A DNA stretch of 64,000 nucleotides from Sphingomonas sp. ERG5 (GTDB taxonomy: Bacteria; Pseudomonadota; Alphaproteobacteria; Sphingomonadales; Sphingomonadaceae): assembly GCF_000803065.1 (NCBI RefSeq), contig NZ_JSXI01000018.1:293961-357960 (forward strand), written 5' to 3'. Numbering within the stretch: the first letter of the stretch is position 1; every line of letters starts with the position of its first letter. The translations under genes were made by a program, and so were the position numbers. This document shows positions 58,627-64,000 of the stretch, one piece after another. The notes under the pieces were generated by a model. That model worked only from the letters and a program-made list of their open reading frames with translations. It was not told the origin of the DNA and ran no database searches.

Positions 58627-58741
58627 GCTTGTCGCTTAACCTGCCAGGGGTCCGGACACTAGCCACCGGGGCAAGGCCTGTTTGAGGGAGATGTTGGCGT
58701 CGCGGCCGGTGTCGGCTATACCCGAACATAAGGGGGACGAT

Positions 58742-59347
58742 TTGCCGACGGAATATCTGTGGATGGCGCCCGCGGGCGCGCTGGTGCTGGGCTATCTGCT
58801 CGGATCGATCCCGTTCGGGGTGATCCTGACGCGGCTGGGCGGGGCCGGTGATCTGCGCACGATCGGATCGGGCAATATCGGCGCGACCAATGTGCTGCGC
58901 ACTGGGCGCAAGGGTCTGGCGGCGGCGACTTTGCTGCTGGATGGCGCCAAGGGCTGGGCGGCGGTGCTGCTGTGCGAACATCTCTTTCCCGGCACCGGCG
59001 TCATCGGCGCGGCGGCGGCATTTCTCGGGCATCTCTATCCGGTCTGGCTCAAATTCCGCGGCGGCAAGGGTGTCGCGACGATGATGGGCATCATCCTCGC
59101 GCTGCACTGGCCGAGCGCGCTGATTTATGCCGGCATCTGGCTCGGGCTGCTCGCCGCGCTGCGCATCTCGTCGCTGGCCGGCATGACGGCGGCGGCCAGC
59201 GCGCCGGTCAGCGTGGCGTTCTTCTCGCAATTCGATCTCGTGCTGCTGTTGCTGGCGCTGGCGCTGCTGGTGCTGTGGAAGCATCGTGAGAATATCGAAC
59301 GGCTGCTCGCCGGGACCGAGCCGCGTATCGGTCGCAAGAGTGGCTGA
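58742..59347 (+). CDS. plsY: Acyl-phosphate:glycerol-3-phosphate acyltransferase PlsY
   Basis: About 200 residues with five spans. LVLGYLLGSIPFGVIL, GSGNIGATNVLRTGRKG and KFRGGKGVATMMG are the three PlsY motifs binding glycerol 3-phosphate and acyl phosphate. It starts phospholipid synthesis. TTG 58742 with AGGGGGA upstream is preferred; ATG 58691 or ATG 58763 are alternatives. It overlaps dprA by 8 bases. Confidence 0.9.
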   Translation: MPTEYLWMAPAGALVLGYLLGSIPFGVILTRLGGAGDLRTIGSGNIGATNVLRTGRKGLAAATLLLDGAKGWAAVLLCEHLFPGTGVIGAAAAFLGHLYPVWLKFRGGKGVATMMGIILALHWPSALIYAGIWLGLLAALRISSLAGMTAAASAPVSVAFFSQFDLVLLLLALALLVLWKHRENIERLLAGTEPRIGRKSG

Positions 59348-60440
59348 CGCTGCCGGGCGCGATGGCGCCACGGCGATTGCCCGCCTCCGGCTGATCCGCA
59401 CTGCCCAGATCGGCCCTGTCACTTACCGTCAGTTGATCGCGCGCTTCGGCGATGCCGCGTCGGCGATCGCGGCACTGCCCGACCTTGCCGCACGCGGCGG
59501 CGGGCGGGCGCCGGTGGTCGCCGATCGGGCGATTGCCGAGCGCGAATTGGCCACCGCGATCAAATTCGGGGCACGGCATCTGTTCGTCGACGATCACGAC
59601 TATCCCGCCTTGCTGGCTGAACTCGATGACGCGCCGCCGGTGCTGACGCTGCGCGGCGACATGGCGCTGCTCGGGCGAACCGCGGTGGCGATGGTCGGTG
59701 CGCGCAATGCCTCGGCCGCTGCGTGCCGCTTCGCGCGGCAACTCGCCTATCAGCTGGCGGATGAAGGCGTCGCGGTGGTGTCGGGCCTGGCGCGCGGCAT
59801 CGACACCGCCGTCCATGTTGGCGCGCTGGAGGGCGGGACGATCGCGGTGATCGCGGGCGGCATCGATATCGCTTACCCGCCCGAAAACGCTGCGCTGCAG
59901 GAACGGATCGCGCGCGAAGGCCTGTTGATCGCCGAACAGCCGCCCGGCACCGAACCGCGCGCGCGCCACTTCCCCTATCGCAACCGCATCATCTCCGGCC
60001 TCTCGGTCGGCACGGTGGTGGTCGAGGCGGCGCCGAAATCCGGCTCGCTGATCACCGCGCGGCTCGCGGGCGAACAGGGCCGCGAAGTGATGGCGGTCCC
60101 CGGCTCGCCGCTCGATCCGCGCGCGCAGGGATGCAACGGCCTGATCCGCGACGGCGCGATCCTGGTCCAGTCCGCCGCCGATGTGCTGGAAACGATCCGC
60201 CCGATCGATGCCCGGATGGTGCGCGCGCCCGGCGCGTCCTTCACCGGCCCGCCGCCCCAGGATGCGAGCGATACGGAACGGCGCGACCTGCTCTCGCTGC
60301 TCGGCCCGGTGCCGGTCGCGATCGACGAACTGATCCGCCAGTCGGGCTTCGCGCCGGCGGTGGTGCAGATGGTCCTGCTTGAACTGGAACTGGCCGGGCG
60401 GCTGGAGCGCCATGCCGGCGGGCGGGTGAGCGGCGTGTGA
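59340..60440 (+). CDS. dprA: DNA processing protein DprA
   Basis: A 366-residue protein that loads RecA on incoming single-stranded DNA during transformation. The N-terminal SAM/HhH-like part (LIRTAQIGPVTYRQLIARFG), the Rossmann core (AVAMVGARNASAAACRFARQ, VSGLARGIDTAVHVGAL, YRNRIISGLSVGTVVVEA, GSLITARLAGEQGREVMAVP) and a C-terminal winged helix are all present. GTG 59340 overlaps plsY, so the two are coupled. Confidence 0.93.
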   Translation: MADAAGRDGATAIARLRLIRTAQIGPVTYRQLIARFGDAASAIAALPDLAARGGGRAPVVADRAIAERELATAIKFGARHLFVDDHDYPALLAELDDAPPVLTLRGDMALLGRTAVAMVGARNASAAACRFARQLAYQLADEGVAVVSGLARGIDTAVHVGALEGGTIAVIAGGIDIAYPPENAALQERIAREGLLIAEQPPGTEPRARHFPYRNRIISGLSVGTVVVEAAPKSGSLITARLAGEQGREVMAVPGSPLDPRAQGCNGLIRDGAILVQSAADVLETIRPIDARMVRAPGASFTGPPPQDASDTERRDLLSLLGPVPVAIDELIRQSGFAPAVVQMVLLELELAGRLERHAGGRVSGV

Positions 60441-60456
60441 TTGAAAGGACGGGGCA

Positions 60457-61098
60457 ATGGACGAGGCACTGACGGTTCGCGACATCTTCACCCGGCTGGG
60501 TGAGCTCGTGCGCGAGAACGCCGGGCTGGCGGCGGGCTGTGTCGTCGGCCTCGTCGCGGTCAATCTCGCGCTCGATCTGACCATTGGTGACGCCGGAGCC
60601 TTGCCGGCGGGCATTGCCAGCCTGGTGGCGCAATATGTCTTGGTCCGGACCGCGCTCGACCGGCGCGGCCTGCGAGACGCGGCGGGACGAAACGGCATCG
60701 GCGCCTTCTGGGGCGTCAACCTCCTGTCCGGCCTCGGCATTCTCCTCGGTTATGTGCTGCTGATCGTGCCGGGCGTGTTCCTCACGGTGCGTTGGTCCGT
60801 GGCGTCGGCGGCCTTGTTGGCGGAGGACCAGTCGGTGAGCGGCGCGCTCGGCGAAAGCTGGGCGCTGACCCGACCGAGCCTGTGGCCCATCCTCGCTGCG
60901 CTGCTGGTGATCTTCGTGCCTGCGGGCGTGGTCGGTATCGGGATTTTCGTTCTCCTGATCGAACTGCAGCCGCTGCTGTCGTCGCTGATCCTCTATGTCT
61001 TGTTGTTCTCGGCCTTTGTCAGCTCATGGCTGCTGAGCGTGGCGCTCTATTCGCTGCTGCGCCCGGGGCAGGGTCATTTGAGTGAGATTTTTGCGTGA
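60457..61098 (+). CDS. Membrane protein, six-span type, unknown function
   Basis: A 213-residue protein with about six spans. The part GYVLLIVPGVFLTVRWSVAS followed by GALGESWALTR resembles the glycerophosphodiester phosphodiesterase-associated membrane domain/YciC group. AAAGGACGGGG precedes ATG 60457. It follows dprA by 16 bases, probably in the same transcript. Confidence 0.65.
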   Translation: MDEALTVRDIFTRLGELVRENAGLAAGCVVGLVAVNLALDLTIGDAGALPAGIASLVAQYVLVRTALDRRGLRDAAGRNGIGAFWGVNLLSGLGILLGYVLLIVPGVFLTVRWSVASAALLAEDQSVSGALGESWALTRPSLWPILAALLVIFVPAGVVGIGIFVLLIELQPLLSSLILYVLLFSAFVSSWLLSVALYSLLRPGQGHLSEIFA

Positions 61099-61292
61099 GT
61101 GAAGTTGCGGCCCACATATTTCCCGCAACCCTATTTATCTTCTTTCTCTTTCTGATAGCATTTATAAGGAAAGCAGTCATAAATATTGCACGTGTCGCCG
61201 TAATTCGTAATTACCACCGTAATTCGTCACTGTATTTTCAAAATTCTTTAAAAGTCGCAGGGGCCAAATATCACGCACCTATTGACGGGTAG
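61095..61292 (+). CDS. Doubtful 65-residue ORF with one membrane span
   Basis: It starts at GTG 61095 in a GTGA overlap. FPATLFIFFLFLIAFIRKAV is a plausible span, but the rest runs through the REP-like sequence at 61185-61203 and is probably not conserved. Base composition drops sharply here, marking the start of a foreign patch. Confidence 0.25.
   Translation: MSEVAAHIFPATLFIFFLFLIAFIRKAVINIARVAVIRNYHRNSSLYFQNSLKVAGAKYHAPIDG
61185..61203 (+). repeat. Degenerate REP-like copy
   Basis: ATTGCACGTGTCGCCGTAA matches part of the 28-bp repeat at 61898-61925 with one difference. It is the most distant copy, next to GTAATTCG repeats at 61199-61226. Confidence 0.5.
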
Positions 61293-61565
61293 AAGGCCCG
61301 AAACTGGCGTCACAAGGACCAGCAAGGCTGCGGCGATCACGAGCCAGCGAGGTCGCCGGCCCCGTCGGCCTCGCGCAAAGGCAATTGCTATCCAGACAGC
61401 TACAAAGCCAACAGATATTAGCCAGGCGGCGAGCGCGCTTCGCGATAACCAATACATTTGGTCTATAAATGCGAAAGAAATGCCCGCAAGCGCCACCGCG
61501 AATAATGGCCAGCAGGGAAACTTAGCAGCCATTGAACCCATAACTCGCAGGGCATCCTTCACCAT
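61248..61565 (-). CDS. Small three-span membrane protein
   Basis: A 105-residue protein with three hydrophobic segments (FPCWPLFAVALAGISFAFI, ALAAWLISVGFVAVWIAIAF, WLVIAAALLVLVTPVSGLL) and a Cys-containing end. Its ATG directly follows the TAG of the broken RAYT copy. Probably real but unidentified. Confidence 0.45.
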   Translation of the reverse strand: MVKDALRVMGSMAAKFPCWPLFAVALAGISFAFIDQMYWLSRSALAAWLISVGFVAVWIAIAFARGRRGRRPRWLVIAAALLVLVTPVSGLLPVNRCVIFGPCDF

Positions 61566-61787
61566 CTAACCGTTGCCTTTTAAATATTGCGATAGCTTGA
61601 TCATCCATCGGCCCGTGATCAGGCAATAGGCCCAGACTTCGACATTCGCGCGCGCCGCCGCTTCGGCGAACAGGTCGAGGTACAGCGCATAGTCGCCTTC
61701 TTCGAAGAATGTTGCCTGCCGTCCATTGTCACGCTGCGTCATGTGATGCGCAAGACCGGGAACAACGAGGCGAGGCAGGCGGGCCAT
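61566..61787 (-). pseudogene. Truncated REP-associated tyrosine transposase (RAYT), copy A
   Basis: The 73-residue remnant begins MARLPRLVVPGLAHHMTQRD and contains YALYLDLFAEAAARANVEVW, matching the N-terminus of RAYT/IS200-like proteins. It breaks off at AYCLITGRW, just where the catalytic HxH motif (PNHVH) should stand. The catalytic Tyr region is missing. It cannot be active. Confidence 0.8.
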
Positions 61788-61853
61788 TCGTGGAGGCTAG
61801 GTGAGTTTGGAGTTAAGTAAACTGTCACCATAATTACGCTGTCACCGTAATTA

Positions 61854-61880
61854 CGAGTCTGGCCATTGGCCCAGGCTAGC
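61854..61880 (-). pseudogene. RAYT 5' relic, copy C
   Basis: This 27-bp stretch is 26/27 identical to the start region of RAYT copy B (62857-62883), covering the first codons (MAR) and upstream DNA. The coding sequence then ends abruptly in REP-like DNA. It shows that a third RAYT copy once stood here. Confidence 0.6.
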
Positions 61881-61897
61881 TAAGGGCGGCGCAGAGT

Positions 61898-61925
61898 AAA
61901 GGGGTTATTGCACGTGTCACCGTAA
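61898..61925 (+). repeat. REP-like 28-bp repeat, copy 1
   Basis: Begins AAAGGGGTTATTGCACG. It is identical over 27 bases, inverted, to 62438-62464, and differs at one base from the direct copy at 62901-62928. It carries the palindromic core CACGTG. It lies upstream of RAYT relic C, as copy 3 lies upstream of RAYT copy B. Confidence 0.7.
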
Positions 61926-61938
61926 CCCCACCGTAACC

Positions 61939-61982
61939 CAAGGCCGGTAACAACGGGGCGAGACGGGCGGGGTATTCGTGGA
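61939..61982 (-). pseudogene. RAYT 5' relic, copy D
   Basis: 44 bp about 84 percent identical by eye to the start of RAYT copy A (61757-61800 region), with the ATG decayed to ATA. Both are followed by GGAGTTAAGTAAACTGT-like DNA. It is the fourth RAYT trace within 1.4 kb. Confidence 0.5.
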
Positions 61983-62071
61983 TGACTATGTTGTCATAGG
62001 AGTTGAGTAAACTGTATTCGTAATTCTCACCATAATTCTTAATTACGTGACCTCGCCGTAGCTGCGTAATT

Positions 62072-62368
62072 CTATTTAGATTCTGCCTTGAGAAACTTAA
62101 AATAGCCAGTTTTGACCAACTTCTCTATGGATTTATTCACATTTTCAATAGTTATTTCTCCTTTTATTACTATTGATCCAGGATCAATAATAAACTGATC
62201 GTTTTCTCTTGCCATTATGTCGATCTCTAATTTGATTCTTTCGGCGGTATATGCTGAAACGCTATATGTTTCTCCATCGATTTCAACAATTATTCCATCA
62301 ATAACACCTCTATCTTTAGCTTCGACTATATCGCGCTCTTCCATGACGTGGATGTAAGATATTTTCAT
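62072..62368 (-). CDS. AT-rich orphan gene between inverted REP-like repeats
   Basis: A 98-residue protein (MKISYIHVMEERDIVEAKDR, then DGETYSVSAYTAERIKLEI, ENVNKSIEKLVKTGYFKFLK). Lys, Ile and Glu dominate and the codons are AT-rich, unlike all neighbouring genes, so it is recently acquired. It is enclosed by the inverted repeats at 61898-61925 and 62438-62464. I do not recognise a family. The strand and start look sound, because it is the only long open frame here. Confidence 0.6.
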   Translation of the reverse strand: MKISYIHVMEERDIVEAKDRGVIDGIIVEIDGETYSVSAYTAERIKLEIDIMARENDQFIIDPGSIVIKGEITIENVNKSIEKLVKTGYFKFLKAESK

Positions 62369-62437
62369 ATAGCTTTCATTCAGAAGTTCATGCCAAGTAT
62401 AAGTGAGTTATATTCATCGTATCTCATTGGTCGAGGA

Positions 62438-62464
62438 TTACGGTGACACGTGCAATAACCCCTT
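62438..62464 (-). repeat. REP-like 28-bp repeat, copy 2 (inverted)
   Basis: The exact reverse complement of 27 bases of copy 1. With copy 3 it forms a 27-28 bp terminal inverted repeat around RAYT copy B; with copy 1 it encloses the AT-rich gene. It overlaps the 3' end of RAYT copy B by two bases. Confidence 0.7.
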
Positions 62465-62869
62465 AATTCTCCTTCGGCACTGGCCCGCGCTTGCGCGGCG
62501 CAAGAGTCAGGCCGCTGCGGGCCTCCATGTCGGCGAGCCATTCCTTCGATCCGACCGGGCGACCGACGCTCTCGGCCTTGCGGAGAGCGGCATAGCTCAT
62601 CGCATCATCGAACGCTGCGCCCAGGAACGTCGCAAAGTCACCGACCCGCTCCAGTGCTGGCGCGATATCCACGAAACGATCGCTCTTTCCGGCGATATGC
62701 GTGGCAGCGCTCGACCAGCGCCAGTCCTGCGCCCGCTCTGCCGCCTCGGCGAGCAGATCGAGATAGAGCGCATAGTCGCGTCCTCGAAGAACACCCGCTC
62801 GCGGCGGTTGCCGCGCTGCGTCACGTGGTGCGGGATGCCAGGCAGGACGATACGGGCGAGTCTGGCCAT
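62463..62869 (-). pseudogene. Broken RAYT transposase, copy B
   Basis: The start (MARLARIVLPGIPHHVTQRG, then RRERVFFED) from 62869 and the end (AALRKAESVGRPVGSKEWLA, then LTLAPRKRGPVPKEN) down to 62463 are typical RAYT termini. They are in different frames, and the centre with HxH and the catalytic Tyr is mostly deleted. The full protein would be over 200 residues; the interval holds about 135 codons. Confidence 0.8.
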
Positions 62870-62900
62870 TGGCTCAGGCTAGCGACGTACTATGCCGAGT

Positions 62901-62928
62901 AAAGGGGTTGTTGCACGTGTCACCGTAA
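62901..62928 (+). repeat. REP-like 28-bp repeat, copy 3
   Basis: Differs from copy 1 by one base (A to G at the tenth position). It stands 32 bp upstream of the start of RAYT copy B and pairs with copy 2 to bracket it (62438-62928, 491 bp). After it the sequence returns to high GC. Confidence 0.7.
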
Positions 62929-62965
62929 TCTCAATGCGACAGGGCTGGGCCACGACTCCTCCGAC

Positions 62966-63145
62966 ATGGCGCGACTGGCGGCGGTCCTCACGCCTTACTG
63001 GAAATGGAATCAGCCGCGCTTTCGCGGAGAGCCCGAACCGGATGATGGCGGCTTCACGACCGACCAGATTCGCCCGCTGCTACGCGCGTTGCTGGATCAT
63101 GTGCATCGCATCACCGGGCATCCTCGTCCGCGCGGCTGGCGGTGA
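62966..63145 (+). CDS. 59-residue conserved-looking protein, perhaps 5'-truncated by the repeat insertion
   Basis: MARLAAVLTPYWKWNQPRFR, then PEPDDGGFTTDQIRPLLRAL and DHVHRITGHPRPRGWR. The frame is open upstream and reads ATGLGHDSSD before this Met, so the true start may lie in DNA now replaced by the REP copy ending at 62928. It is coupled (TGATG) to the sigma-like gene. Function unknown. Confidence 0.5.
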   Translation: MARLAAVLTPYWKWNQPRFRGEPEPDDGGFTTDQIRPLLRALLDHVHRITGHPRPRGWR

Positions 63146-63432
63146 TGATCGATCCGCATGCCCTTCGGTGCGCTTTTGATGCGCTTCCGGAGCGCACTCG
63201 CAAGGTGTTCTGGTTTTATCGCGTGGACGACCTGTCCTATGCGCAGATTGCTGAGCGAGTGGGTATCACCATTGAGGAGGTTCAGACCGAAATCGCAAAT
63301 GCGCTTTATGGCATAGACCGCCTGCTCAGGGACGCCGCACGGACAGATCGCGAATTAGCGACGGCAGACCAAGGGAGCCGATCACGCGTCGATAGCTGCT
63401 GTTGGCAGAGGTGGTGGTTCCGCCATTGGTGA
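63145..63432 (+). CDS. Sigma-70 region 4-like HTH protein
   Basis: A 95-residue protein. IDPHALRCAFDALPERTRKV and DDLSYAQIAERVGITIEEVQ form a sigma region 4-type HTH, as in small ECF-like regulators. The last 30 residues (from about ARTDRELATADQ) are Trp/Ser/Arg-rich and look like read-through after a lost stop. It lacks sigma region 2, so it is probably not a complete sigma factor. Confidence 0.6.
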   Translation: MIDPHALRCAFDALPERTRKVFWFYRVDDLSYAQIAERVGITIEEVQTEIANALYGIDRLLRDAARTDRELATADQGSRSRVDSCCWQRWWFRHW

Positions 63433-63489
63433 GCATGATTTCCCGCACCCGTCGTTCCGATGCGAAAGCTGCCTGTTAACAACAAGCTC

Positions 63490-63517
63490 GCGCCGCCCGG
63501 TGGATACCGGGCGGCGC
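63490..63517. terminator. Strong GC hairpin
   Basis: GCGCCGCCCGGT-GGAT-ACCGGGCGGCGC is a perfect 12-bp stem with a 4-base loop, 57 bp after the sigma-like gene. No T-run follows. It is probably a transcription terminator or mRNA end structure. Confidence 0.6.
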
Positions 63518-63604
63518 ACGCAGCATCGGGCTGATTTGACGGCGCGCGGCGCGCGCTTGGGTTTTGTAGTGGGGGCAGGGGCAGCCGCCGCTTTTGCCTG
63601 CCGG

Positions 63605-63781
63605 CCCATTCAGCAATTCAGCTATTCGACGGGCAAGAATGCGACCGACATTGCGCTCGTGATCGACGCGATGGAATTGCTTTACACGCAGAAGCCTGAC
63701 GCCTTTTGCCTCGCATCCAGCGACGCGGATTTCACGCCGCTTGCGCGTGGGTTTTCGCGAGATTTATCTGCGCACACGTAA
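63605..63781 (+). pseudogene. NYN (LabA-like PIN-fold) domain gene fragment
   Basis: RPIQQFSYSTGKNATDIALVIDAMELLY and PDAFCLASSDADFTPLA are the core motifs of NYN-domain RNases, with the acidic metal-binding residues D and SSDADF. The protein stops soon after in an unrelated tail, and the N-terminal strand with the first Asp is missing. It is an internal fragment of a gene of about 200 or more codons. Confidence 0.65.
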
Positions 63782-63818
63782 TACCAATTCTGCGTCGTGT
63801 AGACGACTGAAAATGCTT

Positions 63819-64000
63819 TCATTTAGATCGATTGTCTTGATAATGATGTAGTGATATTATTGATATAAATAATCCAAACAACGACAGAATTAATCCAACA
63901 ACAATTATAATACTTGACGCTGATATTTTTCCATTTCCTACATCATGAAAAGCTTTAACATACGGCGTAGTGTATAAGCCTGAAATGATAAGAGCTAAAT
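63819..64000 (-). CDS. 3' end of an AT-rich membrane protein gene, running off the window
   Basis: On the minus strand the frame is open from the window edge to TGA at 63819-63821 and encodes 59 residues: VKAFHDVGNGKISASSIIIV, then GLILSLFGLFISIISL and a polar end HHYQDNRSK. Two hydrophobic segments suggest membrane spans. The start is beyond 64000. Composition resembles the AT-rich orphan at 62072. Confidence 0.5.
   Translation of the reverse strand, partial: LALIISGLYTTPYVKAFHDVGNGKISASSIIIVVGLILSLFGLFISIISLHHYQDNRSK

Noticed and set aside
62892..63179. 95-codon plus-strand frame through the last REP copy
   Set aside because: Arg/Ser-rich and inconsistent with the better protein-like frame at 62966-63145.
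1..64000. CRISPR arrays, tRNA and rRNA genes
   Set aside because: No regularly spaced repeat array, cloverleaf or rRNA-like stretch was noticed on either strand; by eye this is not exhaustive.

Overview
The window looks like chromosomal DNA of a GC-rich alphaproteobacterium, most likely a sphingomonad. The evidence is a 5-aminolevulinate synthase (HemA, the C4 haem route), a compact flagellar cluster with sigma-54-type promoters, sphingomonad-style RAYT/REP debris, and an intergenic inverted repeat of a kind I remember from sphingomonad genomes. All assignments come from reading the sequence; no database search was run.

About 1-36540 is a Mu-like transposable prophage. Its right end is proposed at 36540; its left end is not visible and is probably outside the window. 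Layout: a HigBA toxin-antitoxin module with three identical-arm palindromes (104-947), a leftward CI-type repressor diverging from a Ner-like gene (1315-2290), a ParB-Ros/MucR fusion, a chain of small genes with 4-base start/stop overlaps, MuA-type DDE transposase and MuB-type ATPase (5967-8939), a DnaA-domain-IV-like protein, GemA and a Mor-type activator (9387-11377). Late genes begin with lysis (endolysin, holin-like proteins, overlapping spanins; 11500-13350), then TraR/DksA, DUF2730, DUF3486 and the Mu-type large terminase. From 16949 the head genes are of HK97 type (portal fused to a MuF domain, prohead protease, capsid). A long-tail module follows (connector, tail terminator, tube, frameshifted chaperone, tape measure with an embedded M15-like peptidase motif, distal tail proteins, SGNH-hydrolase fibre). 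A leftward FkbM methyltransferase sits at the right end, where Mu carries mom. The phage is therefore a mosaic of Mu replication and packaging genes with an HK97/siphovirus virion.

36732-53949 is a flagellar locus in two divergent halves. Leftward are a rod transglycosylase-flhA-fliA operon and a second group, motA-like, motB-like, flgA, flgM, flgN. Rightward are flgBCDEFGHIJKL, then motA and motB. Near-consensus sigma-54 promoters (TGGCACG-N4-TTGCT) precede the transglycosylase and flgB, so rod, hook and export genes look RpoN-controlled, with FliA/FlgM acting later.

54224-61098 holds housekeeping genes: a DUF695 protein, hemA, a polytopic membrane protein, murI, plsY, dprA and a membrane protein. 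61099-64000 is a patchwork with AT-rich parts: broken RAYT transposase copies, their REP-like repeats in direct and inverted orientation, an AT-rich orphan gene between two inverted repeats, a sigma-region-4-like gene, a NYN-domain fragment and the end of a membrane protein running off the window.
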